Shown here in pieces: positions 1 to 9,680 of a stretch of 47,151 nucleotides of DNA. The stretch is from positions 1-47,151 of the forward strand of contig NZ_WOTO01000070.1 of assembly GCF_010993775.1 (NCBI RefSeq). The letters are read 5' to 3'. Below the pieces are notes generated by a model that was not told the origin of the DNA, did no database searches, and saw nothing but the letters and a program-made list of their open reading frames with translations. The DNA comes from Fodinicola feengrottensis. GTDB taxonomy: Bacteria > Actinomycetota > Actinomycetes > Mycobacteriales > HKI-0501. A program made the position numbers and the translations under genes. Within the stretch, counting starts at the first letter, position 1; every line of letters begins with the position of its first letter.

Positions 1-217
1 CCAGGTGCGCCAGCGACATGTCCCCGGCCACCCGGGCGACCGGCAAGCCGCTCAGTCGGGCTCCGTTCCGGCCGTGGCCTTGCGGCGCGCTGGGCGCACG
101 GCCAGACCGCGCAGCGCGAGCTGCCCCTCCCCCTCGTTCACGCACCCAGGTCTACCAGAGGCCCACGACCGAACCGCCGCGACCAAACTGGTGCGGCCCA
201 CCACACGTCAAGACAAG

Positions 218-3088
218 ATGAACTCAACACGGCCTAGACTGCGGTTCCGGTGGATCGAGAGGCAGGCCTTGATCAGCGAGTCTTTGGCGTTTCATGTCCT
301 GGGCCCGTTCGAAGTGCTCGTCAACGCGGAACCCGCGGTGGTGCAGGGCCGCCAGCGGTCGGTGTTGGCCGCGCTCGCGCTGTCCGCCAACCGGGTCGTC
401 TCCTACCGGGCGCTCACCGAGTACGCGTGGCCCGAGCCGCCGCCGAGCCGCAACAGCCTGCAGACGGTGGTGGCCCGACTCCGCCGCCAGCTCGGCACCG
501 ACACGATCGTCACCGTCGGACCCGGTTACCTGCTCCGGGTCGATCCGTTGGCGGTCGACGCGCTGCGGTTCCGCGACCTGCTGCGAGCCTCCCGCGCCGC
601 CGGCGAGCCGGCGGCTGAGCTGGAGTTGTTGCACCAGGCGCTGGCCCTGTGGCGCGGCGACCCGCTCAGTGACGTGCCGTCCGACCTGCTCCAACGCGAG
701 GCCGCCGCCGAACTCACCGAAGACCTGCTGTCAGCGCTGGAACGTCGACTGGATCTCGACCTGGCCAACGGACGGCACCGCGAGGTGCTGGCCGAGCTGC
801 GCGGCCTGACCAGCACCTATCCGCTCCGGGAAGCCCTCTGGCAGCGACTGATGCTGGCGCTGCATCGCGGTGGCCGGCGGGCCGACGCGCTGGAGGCGTA
901 CCGGTCGGTGGCCACCGCCGTACGCGATCAGCTTGGTCTGGATCCCGGCCGGGATCTCGCCGACCTGCACCAGGCCATCCTCGAAGACCGAGCGTCGTCG
1001 CTGGCGTGTGCCGGAGACCGCACCGGCCTCGCCGACCGCGCTGGTACGCCCGCCGCGGCAGCTGCCGTCGGACATCGCCGGTTTCGCCGGCCGGGCCGAC
1101 CACCTGGCCACCCTGGACGCGCTGATCCAGCCGGTCGCCGGCCGGACGCCGAGCGCGGTGGTGATCTCGGCGATCGACGGCGCCGCCGGGATCGGCAAGA
1201 CCGCGCTCGCGGTGCACTGGGCGCACCGGGTCAGCGACCGGTTTCCGGACGGCCAGCTCTACCTGAACCTGCGCGGCTTCGGCCCCGGCGCACCCGTACC
1301 CGCGGCCGACGCACTCGACACCGCGCTGCGATCGCTGAACGTGCCGGCGGACCGGATCCCGGCCGACCTGGACGCCCGGGCGGCCGCGTTCCGCAGCGAG
1401 CTGGCCGGCCGGCGGCTGCTGATCCTGCTGGACAACGCTCGGGACAGCGACCACGTACGCCCGCTGCTGCCGGGCAGCGACTCGCTGGTGCTGATCACCA
1501 GCCGTCGCCAGTTGCGCGGTCTGACCGCCCGCGAAGGCGCCCAGCGGATCACCGTCGGGCAGCTGACCACGCCGGAGGCGTTGTCGTTGTCGCTGCTGTC
1601 GGCCGCGGTCGGCGCCGAGCGGGTGGCCCGAGAGCCGGCCGCGGCGGCCGGCATCGTCGAGCTGTGCGACCGGCTGCCGCTGACCGTACGACTGGCCGCC
1701 GAACCCGCGGCCCGGCATCCGAGCCGGCCACTGGGCGACCTGCTCAGCGACCTGCACCACCAGCGGCACCGACTGGACACCTTCGCCCTCGATGACGCCC
1801 CAACGGACCTGCGGGCGGTCTTCTCGTGGTCGTACCAAGCCCTCGCCGCGCCGGCCGCGCTGCTGTTCGCGCTGCTCGGACTGCATCCCGGCAACGACGT
1901 GAGCATCGGCGCCGCAGCCGCGCTGGCTGGCCTCGACAACCGCCGCGCGGCCGCCCTTATGGATGAGCTGGTCTCGACCAGCATGCTGGAACGGCGGTCC
2001 GCCGACCGATACGAGTTCCACGATCTGCTCCGCGAGTACGCGCGCGAAGTCGCCGAGACCGAGCTGACCGACCGGGACCGCAGCGCGGCGATCGACCGGC
2101 TACTGGACTGGTACGTGCACACCGCCGCCAACGCGCGCGAGCGGCTCAGCGAATACCCCACGGAACGGAATGCGGCTACCGGCGCCGCACCCAGGCGTCA
2201 CACCGGCGGTCTTCGAGGACTACCCGCGGGCCATCGGCTGGTGGGACAGCCAGCGGCCGGCAATCACCGCGGCCGTCGACCTCGCCGTCGAACGAGGCTC
2301 GCACCGGCACGCCGCGGTGCTCGGCGAGCTGGGCTGGTCGTACCGCTACATCCGCGGGCACTGGGCCGAAATGCTCCGGATCGGTGAGGTGGCGGTCCGG
2401 TCCGCGCGCCTGGCCGGCGACCCGTTCCTGGAGGCGAAGGTCCTTAACGGCCTGGGCACCCCGTACAGCAGGACCGGCCGCATCGACGACGCGATCAACG
2501 CCTGCCGGCAGGCGTTTGCTGCTGTTCGAGCGGCTCGACGCGCCGGTGGAGCAGGTGATGTGCCTGATCAACATCGGCTCCAGCTACAACCTCTCGGGCC
2601 GGTACGAGGAAGCGCACGAGACGCTCGCGCAGGCGCTGGTGCTGTGTCCGGACGCGGAGCCGCGCGGCTCCGAGGCGATGGTGCTCAACAACCTGGCGGT
2701 CGCGTTCAACGGCCTCGGCCGGTACGCCGACGCGGCCCGGCAGGCGCGGCGCGCAGCGGCCATCTTCCGCGACCTGAACGAGCCGGCCCGACTGGCGTAC
2801 ACGTTGGAGACCGAGGCGGACGCGTACGCCGGACAGGGCGACCTGGCCGGTGCGATCGCCATCTATCAGGATGCCCTTCACCAGGCCGAACAGGCCGGCG
2901 TCACGACCCTGGCGGTGGCCATCCGGCGCAGCCTGGGCAAGCAGTTGCTCGCAGATGGGCGGTCCGGCGAAGCCCGAGCGGTGTGGACCGAGGCGCTACA
3001 CGTCTGCGTCGATCGCGGTGACCCGGAGGCGGATCACCTCCGCGCGTTGCTGGCACGGCTGGACCTGCCCACCACCAGCCACCACTGA
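218..3088 (+). CDS. SARP/AfsR-family transcriptional regulator (frameshifted)
   Basis: Streptomyces antibiotic regulatory protein type activator. In order it shows an N-terminal OmpR-like winged helix (begins near FHVLGPFEVLV), a bacterial transcriptional activation domain (ending near LGLDPGRDLADLH), an NB-ARC/AAA ATPase with P-loop GAAGIGKTAL (about nt 1180-1210) and C-terminal TPR repeats (GRYEEAHETL, GRYADAARQA). The reading frame changes three times, near 990-1030, 2150-2175 (CCCC run) and 2510 (TTT run), each equivalent to one extra base; removing them gives about 955 residues, normal for AfsR-like proteins. The start could also be TTG 269, which has a GAGAGG Shine-Dalgarno and sits closer to the domain start. 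It lies just upstream of a monooxygenase on the same strand, so it may control the following small cluster; that is inference. Confidence 0.85.
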
Positions 3089-3225
3089 GTCTTGGCCACT
3101 GAGTTTTGGCCGCGACTTGTCGCGAATAGTGGTATTCGTTACGATTTTGACGATGCCGCCTGCAGCTGCCTGATCGGGCATTCTCTTTTCCTCCCATTTG
3201 CCGGCTCCCCTCGCTTGGTCGTACC

Positions 3226-3251
3226 TTTAATTCATTGCGAGATGAATTAAA
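3226..3251. promoter_or_regulatory. AT-rich operator-like palindrome upstream of the monooxygenase
   Basis: A perfect 10-base inverted repeat, TTTAATTCAT and ATGAATTAAA, separated by TGCGAG. It ends 11 bases before the chosen start codon of the FAD monooxygenase and sits in an otherwise GC-rich genome. The size and symmetry fit a MarR- or TetR-type repressor site. No cognate MarR/TetR gene is adjacent, so the regulator is unknown. Confidence 0.6.
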
Positions 3252-3262
3252 TGGAGGCAGAG

Positions 3263-4930
3263 ATGACCGATGTGGACGTACCGATCCTGATTGTCGGCGC
3301 CGGACCCACCGGACTGACCATCGCGCGTGAGCTGGCCCGGCACGGCGTACGCGACAGCATTCGGCTGATCGACCGGGCGCCGGAGGCGTCGCGCACGTCC
3401 CGGGCGCTTGTCGTCCAGGCCCGTACGCAGGAGCTCTACGACGACATGGGGATCATCGAGTCGATGCAGGCGGCTGGCGAGGAGGTGCCGGGCCTGCACA
3501 TCCTGTTCACCAACAGCTCGGCTGACGTACGGATGGACCTGAGGGGCCTGCTGACCGCTCCCGACATCCGCAGCCACTACCCCAGTTCCTGGACCATCTC
3601 GCAGAACGAGACCGAGCGGGTGCTGGCCGAGCATCTCGCCGAGTTCGACCTGGAGATCGAGCGCGACCTCGCGGTCATCGACATGATCGCCGACGACACC
3701 GGCGTGACGGTCACGACCCGTCGTGGGGACGGCACCCAGCAGACCATTCGCGCTGGTTACGTGATCGGTTGCGACGGCGCGCACAGCGCGGTCCGCAAAG
3801 CCAGCGGGATCCCGTTCGAGGGCTCCACGTACGAAGAAGAGTTCATCATGGCGGACGCGAAGCTTGACTGGGAGCTGCCGCACGGCGACCTCTACGTCTT
3901 CCCGTCCAAGATCGGCATCATGGCCGCGTTCTCGATGCCGGGCCAGGACCGCTACCGGATCTTCGGCAATGTCAAGACTCCGGAGACCGGACACTCCGGC
4001 GAGTACAGCGAGCCGACCCACGAGGAATTCCAGGCGATGCTGGACAACCGCGCGTCGGTGCCGGCCAAGGTCGTCGAGGAGTACTGGGTCAGCCGCTATC
4101 GGATCCACCGCCGCTCGGTGCCGCGCTATCGCGACGGCCGGATCTTCCTGGTCGGCGACGCCGCACACGTACACAGCCCGGCCGGCGCGCAGGGCATGAA
4201 CACCGGCATCCAGGACGCGTACAACCTCGCGTGGAAGCTCGCGTTGGTGCAGCGTGGCGTGGTCACCGGCGCGAACGCCGAGGTCCTGCTGGACAGCTTC
4301 AACGACGAGCGGCACCCGGTCGGCGTCCAGCTGCTCAAGACCAGCGACCGGATGTTCCAGATCGCGTCCGGCCAGGGCGCCGCGCAGGCGTTCATGCGCG
4401 AGTTCCTCGCGCCGACGCTGGCCAAGACGGTGCTGACCCGTGAGTCGTTCCGGCGCTTCTTCGCCGGCATCCTCTCCCAGCTGGCCGTCCACTACCCCAA
4501 GTCGCCGCTCAACCTGTCCGAAGGCACCCACTGGGGTGAGGCGCCCGAGCCGGGCGAGCGGGCTCGCGAGGCTGACGTCCAGATCGACGGCACGGCCGGC
4601 CGGATGTACGACGTGTTCCGCGGCACCCACCACACCGTCCTGCTTTTCACCGGGCACGACGAAGGCTCGATGACCAGCATCGAGTTGGCCCGCATCGCGA
4701 CCAAGCTGGAAGCGGACTTCGGCGATCTCGTACGCGCTCGGGTTGTCAGCGCGGAGCGGTTCGCCGACCACCCCATGGTCATCGGCGACCTCGAACGCGA
4801 GGTCCATAAGACGTACGCCGTCGAGAAGGCCAGCGCTTTCATCGTCCGGCCCGACTCGTATCTCGCCTACCGCTCCCAGCCGGTTTCCGCTGACCAGATC
4901 ACCGCCTACCTGACCTCCAAGCTCTCCTAG
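3263..4930 (+). CDS. FAD-dependent aromatic-type monooxygenase
   Basis: Class A flavoprotein monooxygenase of the PHBH/polyketide hydroxylase type (FAD_binding_3), 555 residues, uninterrupted. The N-terminal dinucleotide fold carries GAGPTG at residues 12-17, and the second FAD motif GDAAHVHSP lies at about residues 298-306, followed by GAQGMNTGIQDAYNLAWK. A thioredoxin-like C-terminal domain, usual for phenol-hydroxylase-like members, fits the region after residue 440. It would use NAD(P)H and O2 to hydroxylate an aromatic ring or polyketide; the substrate is not readable. Start ATG 3263 is chosen over ATG 3251 because GGAGG lies at 3253-3257. It follows a SARP gene and is followed by a small membrane protein gene 27 bases downstream. 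Confidence 0.9.
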   Translation: MTDVDVPILIVGAGPTGLTIARELARHGVRDSIRLIDRAPEASRTSRALVVQARTQELYDDMGIIESMQAAGEEVPGLHILFTNSSADVRMDLRGLLTAPDIRSHYPSSWTISQNETERVLAEHLAEFDLEIERDLAVIDMIADDTGVTVTTRRGDGTQQTIRAGYVIGCDGAHSAVRKASGIPFEGSTYEEEFIMADAKLDWELPHGDLYVFPSKIGIMAAFSMPGQDRYRIFGNVKTPETGHSGEYSEPTHEEFQAMLDNRASVPAKVVEEYWVSRYRIHRRSVPRYRDGRIFLVGDAAHVHSPAGAQGMNTGIQDAYNLAWKLALVQRGVVTGANAEVLLDSFNDERHPVGVQLLKTSDRMFQIASGQGAAQAFMREFLAPTLAKTVLTRESFRRFFAGILSQLAVHYPKSPLNLSEGTHWGEAPEPGERAREADVQIDGTAGRMYDVFRGTHHTVLLFTGHDEGSMTSIELARIATKLEADFGDLVRARVVSAERFADHPMVIGDLEREVHKTYAVEKASAFIVRPDSYLAYRSQPVSADQITAYLTSKLS

Positions 4931-4957
4931 AGGCGGACGGATAGTTAAGGAGTCGTT

Positions 4958-5390
4958 GTGGTCACTACGTCCACGCCCACCGCGAGCAGTGTTCTGGTCC
5001 AGCGCGCGCTGACCATCAACGGCATGTTTCTCATGGTCGTCGGGGGTGTTCAGGTCATCCTGGAACTGTCCGGCTACTTCGGAATCGGACTGTACGCCGC
5101 CGCCTTCCACTCGTCGCCGTACACGATCGGCTTCGCTGAGGCGCACGGTCTCGCGTTGATTATTGGTTGGACGCTGTTTTCCCAGCGGTCAAAGGCATAT
5201 CGCCCGGCGAATCACATCCTCGCTGTGTCGGTGCACGTTTTTGCTGGCAGCGGCGAACATCTTCTTCTGGCGCAGCTATCCGGCTTTCGGCATGGTGGTG
5301 CCCGGCATTTTGTCGACTGTCGCGCATATCGGGTTGGTCATCCTGCAGGTTGTGGTGCTCAGCCGGCAATCGGGCGACAGACCGTCCTAA
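4958..5390 (+). CDS. Small integral membrane protein (frameshifted)
   Basis: Unrecognised membrane protein of about 143 residues with roughly four hydrophobic helices: TINGMFLMVVGGVQVILEL, a stretch around HGLALIIGWTLF, VFLLAAANIFFW, and MVVPGILSTVAHIGLVILQVVVL. GTG start 4958 has an AAGGAG ribosome site at 4947-4952. The frame breaks at a TTTTT run near 5238-5243; removing one T joins the halves and gives a natural helix. It is probably co-transcribed with the monooxygenase upstream, and a terminator-like hairpin follows the stop. A role as membrane partner or transporter is possible but unsupported. Confidence 0.7.
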
Positions 5391-5402
5391 GTACAGTGCC
5401 GC

Positions 5403-5430
5403 GGGTCCCCGCGCAGGTACGCGGGGACCC
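5403..5430 (+). terminator. Hairpin terminator after monooxygenase/membrane protein genes
   Basis: A perfect 11-base stem (GGGTCCCCGCG with CGCGGGGACCC) and a 6-base loop, 13 bases after the stop codon at 5390 and 16 bases before the next start. There is no U-tract, as is common for actinobacterial hairpin terminators. Confidence 0.6.
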
Positions 5431-5445
5431 TGGTATGCCGTAGAG

Positions 5446-6897
5446 ATGGCTGAAGCTGTCGTACGGGTGGATGGGCGGGCGTTGACCTGCGCCGAGGTCG
5501 CGCTGGTGGGGACGGGCAGGCGCGGGTCGAGCTGGACTACGAGGCGGTCAGCCGGGCTGAACAGTCGTGGCAGCTGGCCGGCGACCTCGCCACCCGCCGG
5601 CACGTCTATGGACGTACGACCGGCGTCGGCGCGAACCGTGACGAGGCGGTCCCGGCGGAGGCCGCCGGCGACTACGGCCTGCGGTTGTTGCGCAGCCACG
5701 CCGGCGGCGGTGGAAGTCCGTTGCCGGCTCCGCACGTACGAGCGATGCTGCTGATCCGGCTGAACCAGCTGGCCACCGGCCGTTCCGGCGCCCATCCGCG
5801 GCTGCCGACGGCGTTGGCGCAGGCGCTCGCGGACGGCGCCCTGCCGCTCGTCCACCGGTTCGGCGCGATTGGCACCGGCGACCTGACCGCGCTGGCCGAG
5901 ACCGGGCTGGCGCTGGCCGGCGAGCGGCCGTGGGCGGTCGGCCACCTGCCGGCGATCCCGATCGACACCGGTGACGCGCTTGCCTTTATGAGCAGCAACG
6001 CGGCCACTCTCGCGGAGTCCGCGCTGGTGTGCGTCGGCCTCGACCGGCTGCTGCGGGCCAGCCACTGCGTCGCGGCGCTCTCGTACGTGGCGCTGGACGG
6101 GTCACCGGAGGCGTACGCGACGCCCGTCCACGAGGCCCGGCCACATCCCGGCCAGGTCGAATGCGCCGCCGAGATTCGCCGGCTGCTCGGCATGCACGGA
6201 GTCACCAAACCCGGTAGCCGACTCCAGGATCCGTACGGCCTGCGGGCGTTTCCGCAGGTCCAAGGGCCGGCGCTGGACACTCGGCGGTATTTGGAGCAGG
6301 TGCTGGAAATCGAGATCAACGCCAGCGCGGAGAACCCGATGGTGTCCGTCGCGGACGGGAACGTGTTCCACCACGCGCACTTCCACACGGCATATCTGGC
6401 GCTTGCCCTCGACCAGGTCCGGTCCGCGCTGCACTCGGTCGCCGAGCTGTCCGCGGCCCGGCTCGGCGACCTGGTCGAGCCGGCTTTCACCGGCCTGTCG
6501 CCGTTCCTCGCGGCCGGCCGGCCCGCCGGGCAGCTCCGGGGTGATGATCCTGGAGTACGTGGCGCACGACATGCTCACGCAGCTGCGGCAGGCCGCGCTG
6601 CCGGTGTCGCTCGGGACGGCCGTGGTGTCCCGCGGAATGGAGGACCACGCCAGCTTCTCCACCCAGGCGGCCCGGCAGACCGCCGCCGCGGCCGACGCGT
6701 ACCAGCAGGTCCTCGCCTGCGAGCTGGTCGCAGCCGTACGCGCGCTCCGGATGCGGCACGCGGAAATGCTGGACATCCCCGCCCGTACCGCCTTCGACCA
6801 AGCCTGCGCAGTCCTGGACGCGGACCTCTCGGACCGCTCGCTGACCGCCGACGTACAGGCCGCCGCCGACCTCCTCCCCTCCCTCGCCGACCTCTGA
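5446..6897 (+). CDS. Aromatic amino acid lyase-like protein with atypical MIO motif (frameshifted)
   Basis: Member of the histidine/phenylalanine ammonia-lyase (PF00221) fold, 483 residues after repair. Visible family features are VYGRTTGVGANR (Tyr-loop region), MLLIRLNQLATGRSG, LAFMSSNAATLAE, LQDPYGLRAFPQVQG and AENPMVS. The MIO-forming Ala-Ser-Gly is absent: the aligned segment reads AIGTGDLTALAE, with Thr at about residue 143. Canonical lyases build their electrophile by cyclising Ala-Ser-Gly, so normal ammonia-lyase chemistry is doubtful; aminomutase, lyase with a modified cofactor, or a non-enzymatic role are alternatives. Frames break at a GGGG run near 5515 (one base missing) and a GGG run near 6531 (one extra). 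ATG 5446 follows the upstream hairpin. Confidence 0.8.
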
Positions 6898-7002
6898 TCC
6901 CTCTGACACCAAAACCGCTCCGCCGAGCGACGCAATTTCTGTGGCACTCGCCGAACGCCACACTTTTCTTGCCATTGGACAACTCTTGGCTCATCGACTG
7001 CA

Positions 7003-7044
7003 GCACAAAATCCCGCACTCGACATCGAGTGCGGGACATTGTGC
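7003..7044. terminator. Bidirectional hairpin terminator
   Basis: A 19-base inverted repeat with two mismatches and an ACAT loop; its inner 11 bases (TCCCGCACTCG at 7011-7021 with its complement at 7026-7036) are perfect. It lies between the convergent lyase (plus) and quinone oxidoreductase (minus) genes, so it could end both transcripts. Confidence 0.6.
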
Positions 7045-7130
7045 CGCACTCAACGCCGAAGTTTCGCGCTGTAGCGGGTAATTCAGCGGAACCAGGCCAG
7101 ACGCACGCAAGAGGCATCGCGGCCAAAGGT

Positions 7131-8107
7131 TCAGGCGGGTACGACGGCCAAGCGGCCGACGGTTTTGCCGTCGGCTAGGCGCTGGACGGCGTCGGGGACC
7201 TCGGTGAAGGGGATCTGTTCGGTGATCAACGGCTTGATGGCGCCGGCGTCGGCGAGCTTGGTCAGCTCGGCGTGGCACTCGGCGACCAGCTGCGGCGCGC
7301 GCTGGGTGTAGAGGCCCCAGTGCAGGCCGACGATCGAGTAGTTCTTGATCAGCGCGTGGTTGATGCCCGGCGTCGGGATGGTGCCGCTCGCGAACCCGAT
7401 CACCAGGATCCGGCCCTCGAAGGCGATCACCTTGGTGGACTGCTGGTACGCGTCACCGCCGACCGGGTCGTACACGACGTCCACGCCTTTTCCGTCCGTC
7501 GCCGCTTGACGGCCGCAATGACGTCTTCCTTTTTGCGGTCAATGACCAGGTCCGCACCCAGCTGCCGGGCGAAGTCGGCCTTCGCCTCGCCGCCCACCAC
7601 GCCGATCACCCGCGCTCCGGCCGCCTTGCCCAGCTGCACGGCCGCGCTACCGACCCCGCCGGCCGCGGCATGTACGAGCAGAGTCTCACCCGGCTGGAGG
7701 TTGGCTCGGCGATGCAATGCGAACCAGCCGGTCTGATAGCCGATGAACAGCGCGGACGCCTCCGCGTCGGTCAGCGACGCTGGTGCGGGGAAGGCGGCGA
7801 TCGCGCCGGTCAGCGTGAGGTCCGCGAACGCGCCGGGCGCTCCGCCCAGCACTCGGTCCCCCGGCTTGAACCCGGTGACGCCTTCGCCGACCTCCAGGAC
7901 CTCGCCGCACATCTCCTGGCCGATCGTGAACGGCAGCGGCGGCTTGACCTGGTAGAGCCCGCGGCACATCAGCGCGTCCGGGAAGTTCACCGCCGCGGCC
8001 AGCGGCTTGACCAGCAGTTGCCCCGCCGCTGGCGTCGGGTCGTCGACTTCGACGAGCTTCAGAACCTTCGCCGGCTCCCCGAGCTCCTGAACCTGCCAGG
8101 CCCGCAT
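7131..8107 (-). CDS. NADPH:quinone oxidoreductase, MDR family (frameshifted)
   Basis: Medium-chain dehydrogenase/reductase of the quinone oxidoreductase (QOR/zeta-crystallin) type, about 325 residues. The N-terminal GroES-like domain begins MRAWQVQELGEPAKVL, the cofactor fold shows LLVHAAAGGVGSAAVQLGK (AAGGVG NADPH motif), and the C-terminus has VYDPVGGDAY. No zinc-binding cysteine cluster is visible. It would reduce quinones or activated alkenes with NADPH in the cytosol. The frame breaks at 7504-7505: adding one C on the plus strand restores VKAATDGKGVDVV. The ATG has GGGAGAGG upstream. A palindromic operator lies 61-88 bases upstream, suggesting TetR-type control. Confidence 0.85.
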
Positions 8108-8167
8108 ACGCCTCTCCCATCGATCGCCGTCATCCTGCGGCTCACCATACGTGCCCCCGCCGCCATT

Positions 8168-8195
8168 CCCATACCGACCGGTCGGACGGTATGGG
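8168..8195. promoter_or_regulatory. TetR-type operator-like palindrome
   Basis: A 28-base near-palindrome with arms CCCATACCG and CGGTATGGG around a CCGACCGGTCGG core that is itself a perfect palindrome. It resembles ACCGACCGGTCGGT-type sites of TetR regulators. It sits 61 bases upstream of the minus-strand quinone oxidoreductase start, in the gap to the Asp-box gene. No TetR gene is in the window. Confidence 0.6.
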
Positions 8196-8309
8196 CGTGC
8201 GGCCGTCTTGGAGCCTTTCGTGTATCCAGCCGACATCCACCGGTTCGTTGCTCGGGGGAAGATCAAAGTCAAGACCTTGCCCTTCGGGCGGACTCTCCTG
8301 GATCGAGAG

Positions 8310-9677
8310 TCAGCCGCCGACTGTTTTGCCGCGGGATGGGACGACGTAGACGGCGGGTGGTTCGGGTGCGGCGTTCCAATGCAAGCCGTCCTGGCTGACC
8401 AGCCACACGGCGGGCACCTGCTTGTCGGGGTCCTTCTCGACCCGGACATTCGCTACGACGCCGCCAGCCGCGGTGTCGCCGAGCCATTGGACGTGGCCGG
8501 CCCCGATGGCCTGGGCGAACGTCTGGCCACCGTCCTTGCTGATCCAGACCTGGGCGTCGTCAGGCTGCCCTGGCGCGTACGCCCGGACCAGCAGTGATCC
8601 GTCGGACCGCAGCGCGCCGCCACCGATCTGGCGATTGGGCAGTCCATGGGCGGAAACCCGATCCCAACTGCCGCCGCCGTCCGTCGAAACATAAACGGCG
8701 CCGGTCCGTCCGATCGCGTACGCCGTCCGGCCGTCGACATCGACAATGTCGGCCGGAATCTGATCGGCGAGTTTCCAGCTGCGGCCTGCGTCATGGCTGA
8801 TCGCAGGCGATGAATGCGAGGCCGGTGCCTTGCTGGCGGACGTACGGATGACCTCCTTGTTCACCAGCGTCCACAACGATCCGTCGGCGGCTTGCCGCAG
8901 GTGACCGCCGGGCTGCCACCAACTCCCTGGATTGTCGTCCTCGACGACCTGCAGCGGCGGCTGGTGAGCGAGTGGTTTCCGCGCACCGCTGCCCGGGTCC
9001 TGCGCCGCCAGCCCGAGAGTTCCACCGTTCGTGACGTGGAGGTAGGTGATGGCCCGCCAGCCGGACGGAACCTGGTCGACGGTGGCCTCAGGCGCGGACC
9101 GCCGCGTCCAACTCTGGCCTCCATCCAGGCTCACGTAGTCGCCGATGGTCACTGTCTGGCCGTCGCCGGCGACCGGGCCAGCCGGCTCACTGGGGGTTCC
9201 GTCGACACTGTTCACCAGCTTCGGGATCTCCGCCGGCAGGGTCCACGCCTGCCAGGTGTAGCCGCCGTCGAGCGTTCGCGTCAGCGCGAACTTCCCGTCC
9301 TTCGTACGCGTCAGCGCATATGTCCGCCATTCGTCGGCGGTCCCGCTCGACATCAGCTCCATCCGCTGGTCAGCCGGGATCTTCACGCCGTGCAGCGGCC
9401 CGTGTACGGCCGGCGGCAGCAGCGGCGGAGTACCCGTCGGCGGCGCCCACACAGCGGTGGCCGGCGGCAGCGTCCGATCGGTGTCGGAGCCCAGCCGCGG
9501 CGCCGCGTAGGCGGCGAGTGCCACCACCACGACGATGGCGACCGGGACAAGCACCCAGCTCTGGCGGCGGATCCGGCGCCGTGTCAGGCCTTTGCGGTGA
9601 ATCGACGCGAGGTCGGGAAAAGCACCGAGCTCGTCGACTTTCTCGCGGACGTCAACAAAATCTGCTGGAGTGGTCAT
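8310..9677 (-). CDS. Membrane-anchored Asp-box (BNR) repeat protein, putative sigma partner
   Basis: A 455-residue protein, uninterrupted. The first 40 residues are cytosolic and basic, followed by one membrane helix (WVLVPVAIVVVVALAAYAA, about 41-59) and a long extracytoplasmic domain. That domain holds Asp-box motifs SLDGGQSW, SHDAGRSW, STDGGGSW and SKDGGQTF, typical of sialidase-like/BNR beta-propellers. It has no visible sialidase catalytic Arg-Ile-Pro motif, so a sensor or binding role is likelier than catalysis. Its ATG lies 3 bases after the stop of a sigma factor gene, implying translational coupling. By analogy with other sigma/membrane-protein pairs it may be an anti-sigma or signal sensor; the short N-terminus shows no classic zinc anti-sigma motif. 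Confidence 0.75.
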   Translation of the reverse strand: MTTPADFVDVREKVDELGAFPDLASIHRKGLTRRRIRRQSWVLVPVAIVVVVALAAYAAPRLGSDTDRTLPPATAVWAPPTGTPPLLPPAVHGPLHGVKIPADQRMELMSSGTADEWRTYALTRTKDGKFALTRTLDGGYTWQAWTLPAEIPKLVNSVDGTPSEPAGPVAGDGQTVTIGDYVSLDGGQSWTRRSAPEATVDQVPSGWRAITYLHVTNGGTLGLAAQDPGSGARKPLAHQPPLQVVEDDNPGSWWQPGGHLRQAADGSLWTLVNKEVIRTSASKAPASHSSPAISHDAGRSWKLADQIPADIVDVDGRTAYAIGRTGAVYVSTDGGGSWDRVSAHGLPNRQIGGGALRSDGSLLVRAYAPGQPDDAQVWISKDGGQTFAQAIGAGHVQWLGDTAAGGVVANVRVEKDPDKQVPAVWLVSQDGLHWNAAPEPPAVYVVPSRGKTVGG

Positions 9678-9680
9678 GAT

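Noticed and set aside
1..145. Minus-strand frame from GTG 145 running off the left edge, ending VARVAGDMSLAHL
   Set aside because: Only about 48 codons, very Arg/Gly/Ala-rich and without a clear ribosome site; cannot be told from chance in GC-rich DNA.
714..2021. 435-codon minus-strand frame opposite the SARP gene
   Set aside because: Antisense shadow of the regulator caused by high GC; composition is Arg/Gly/Gln/Asp-rich without motifs.
3227..5146. 639-codon minus-strand frame opposite the monooxygenase
   Set aside because: Exact antisense of a well-supported FAD monooxygenase; no family features.
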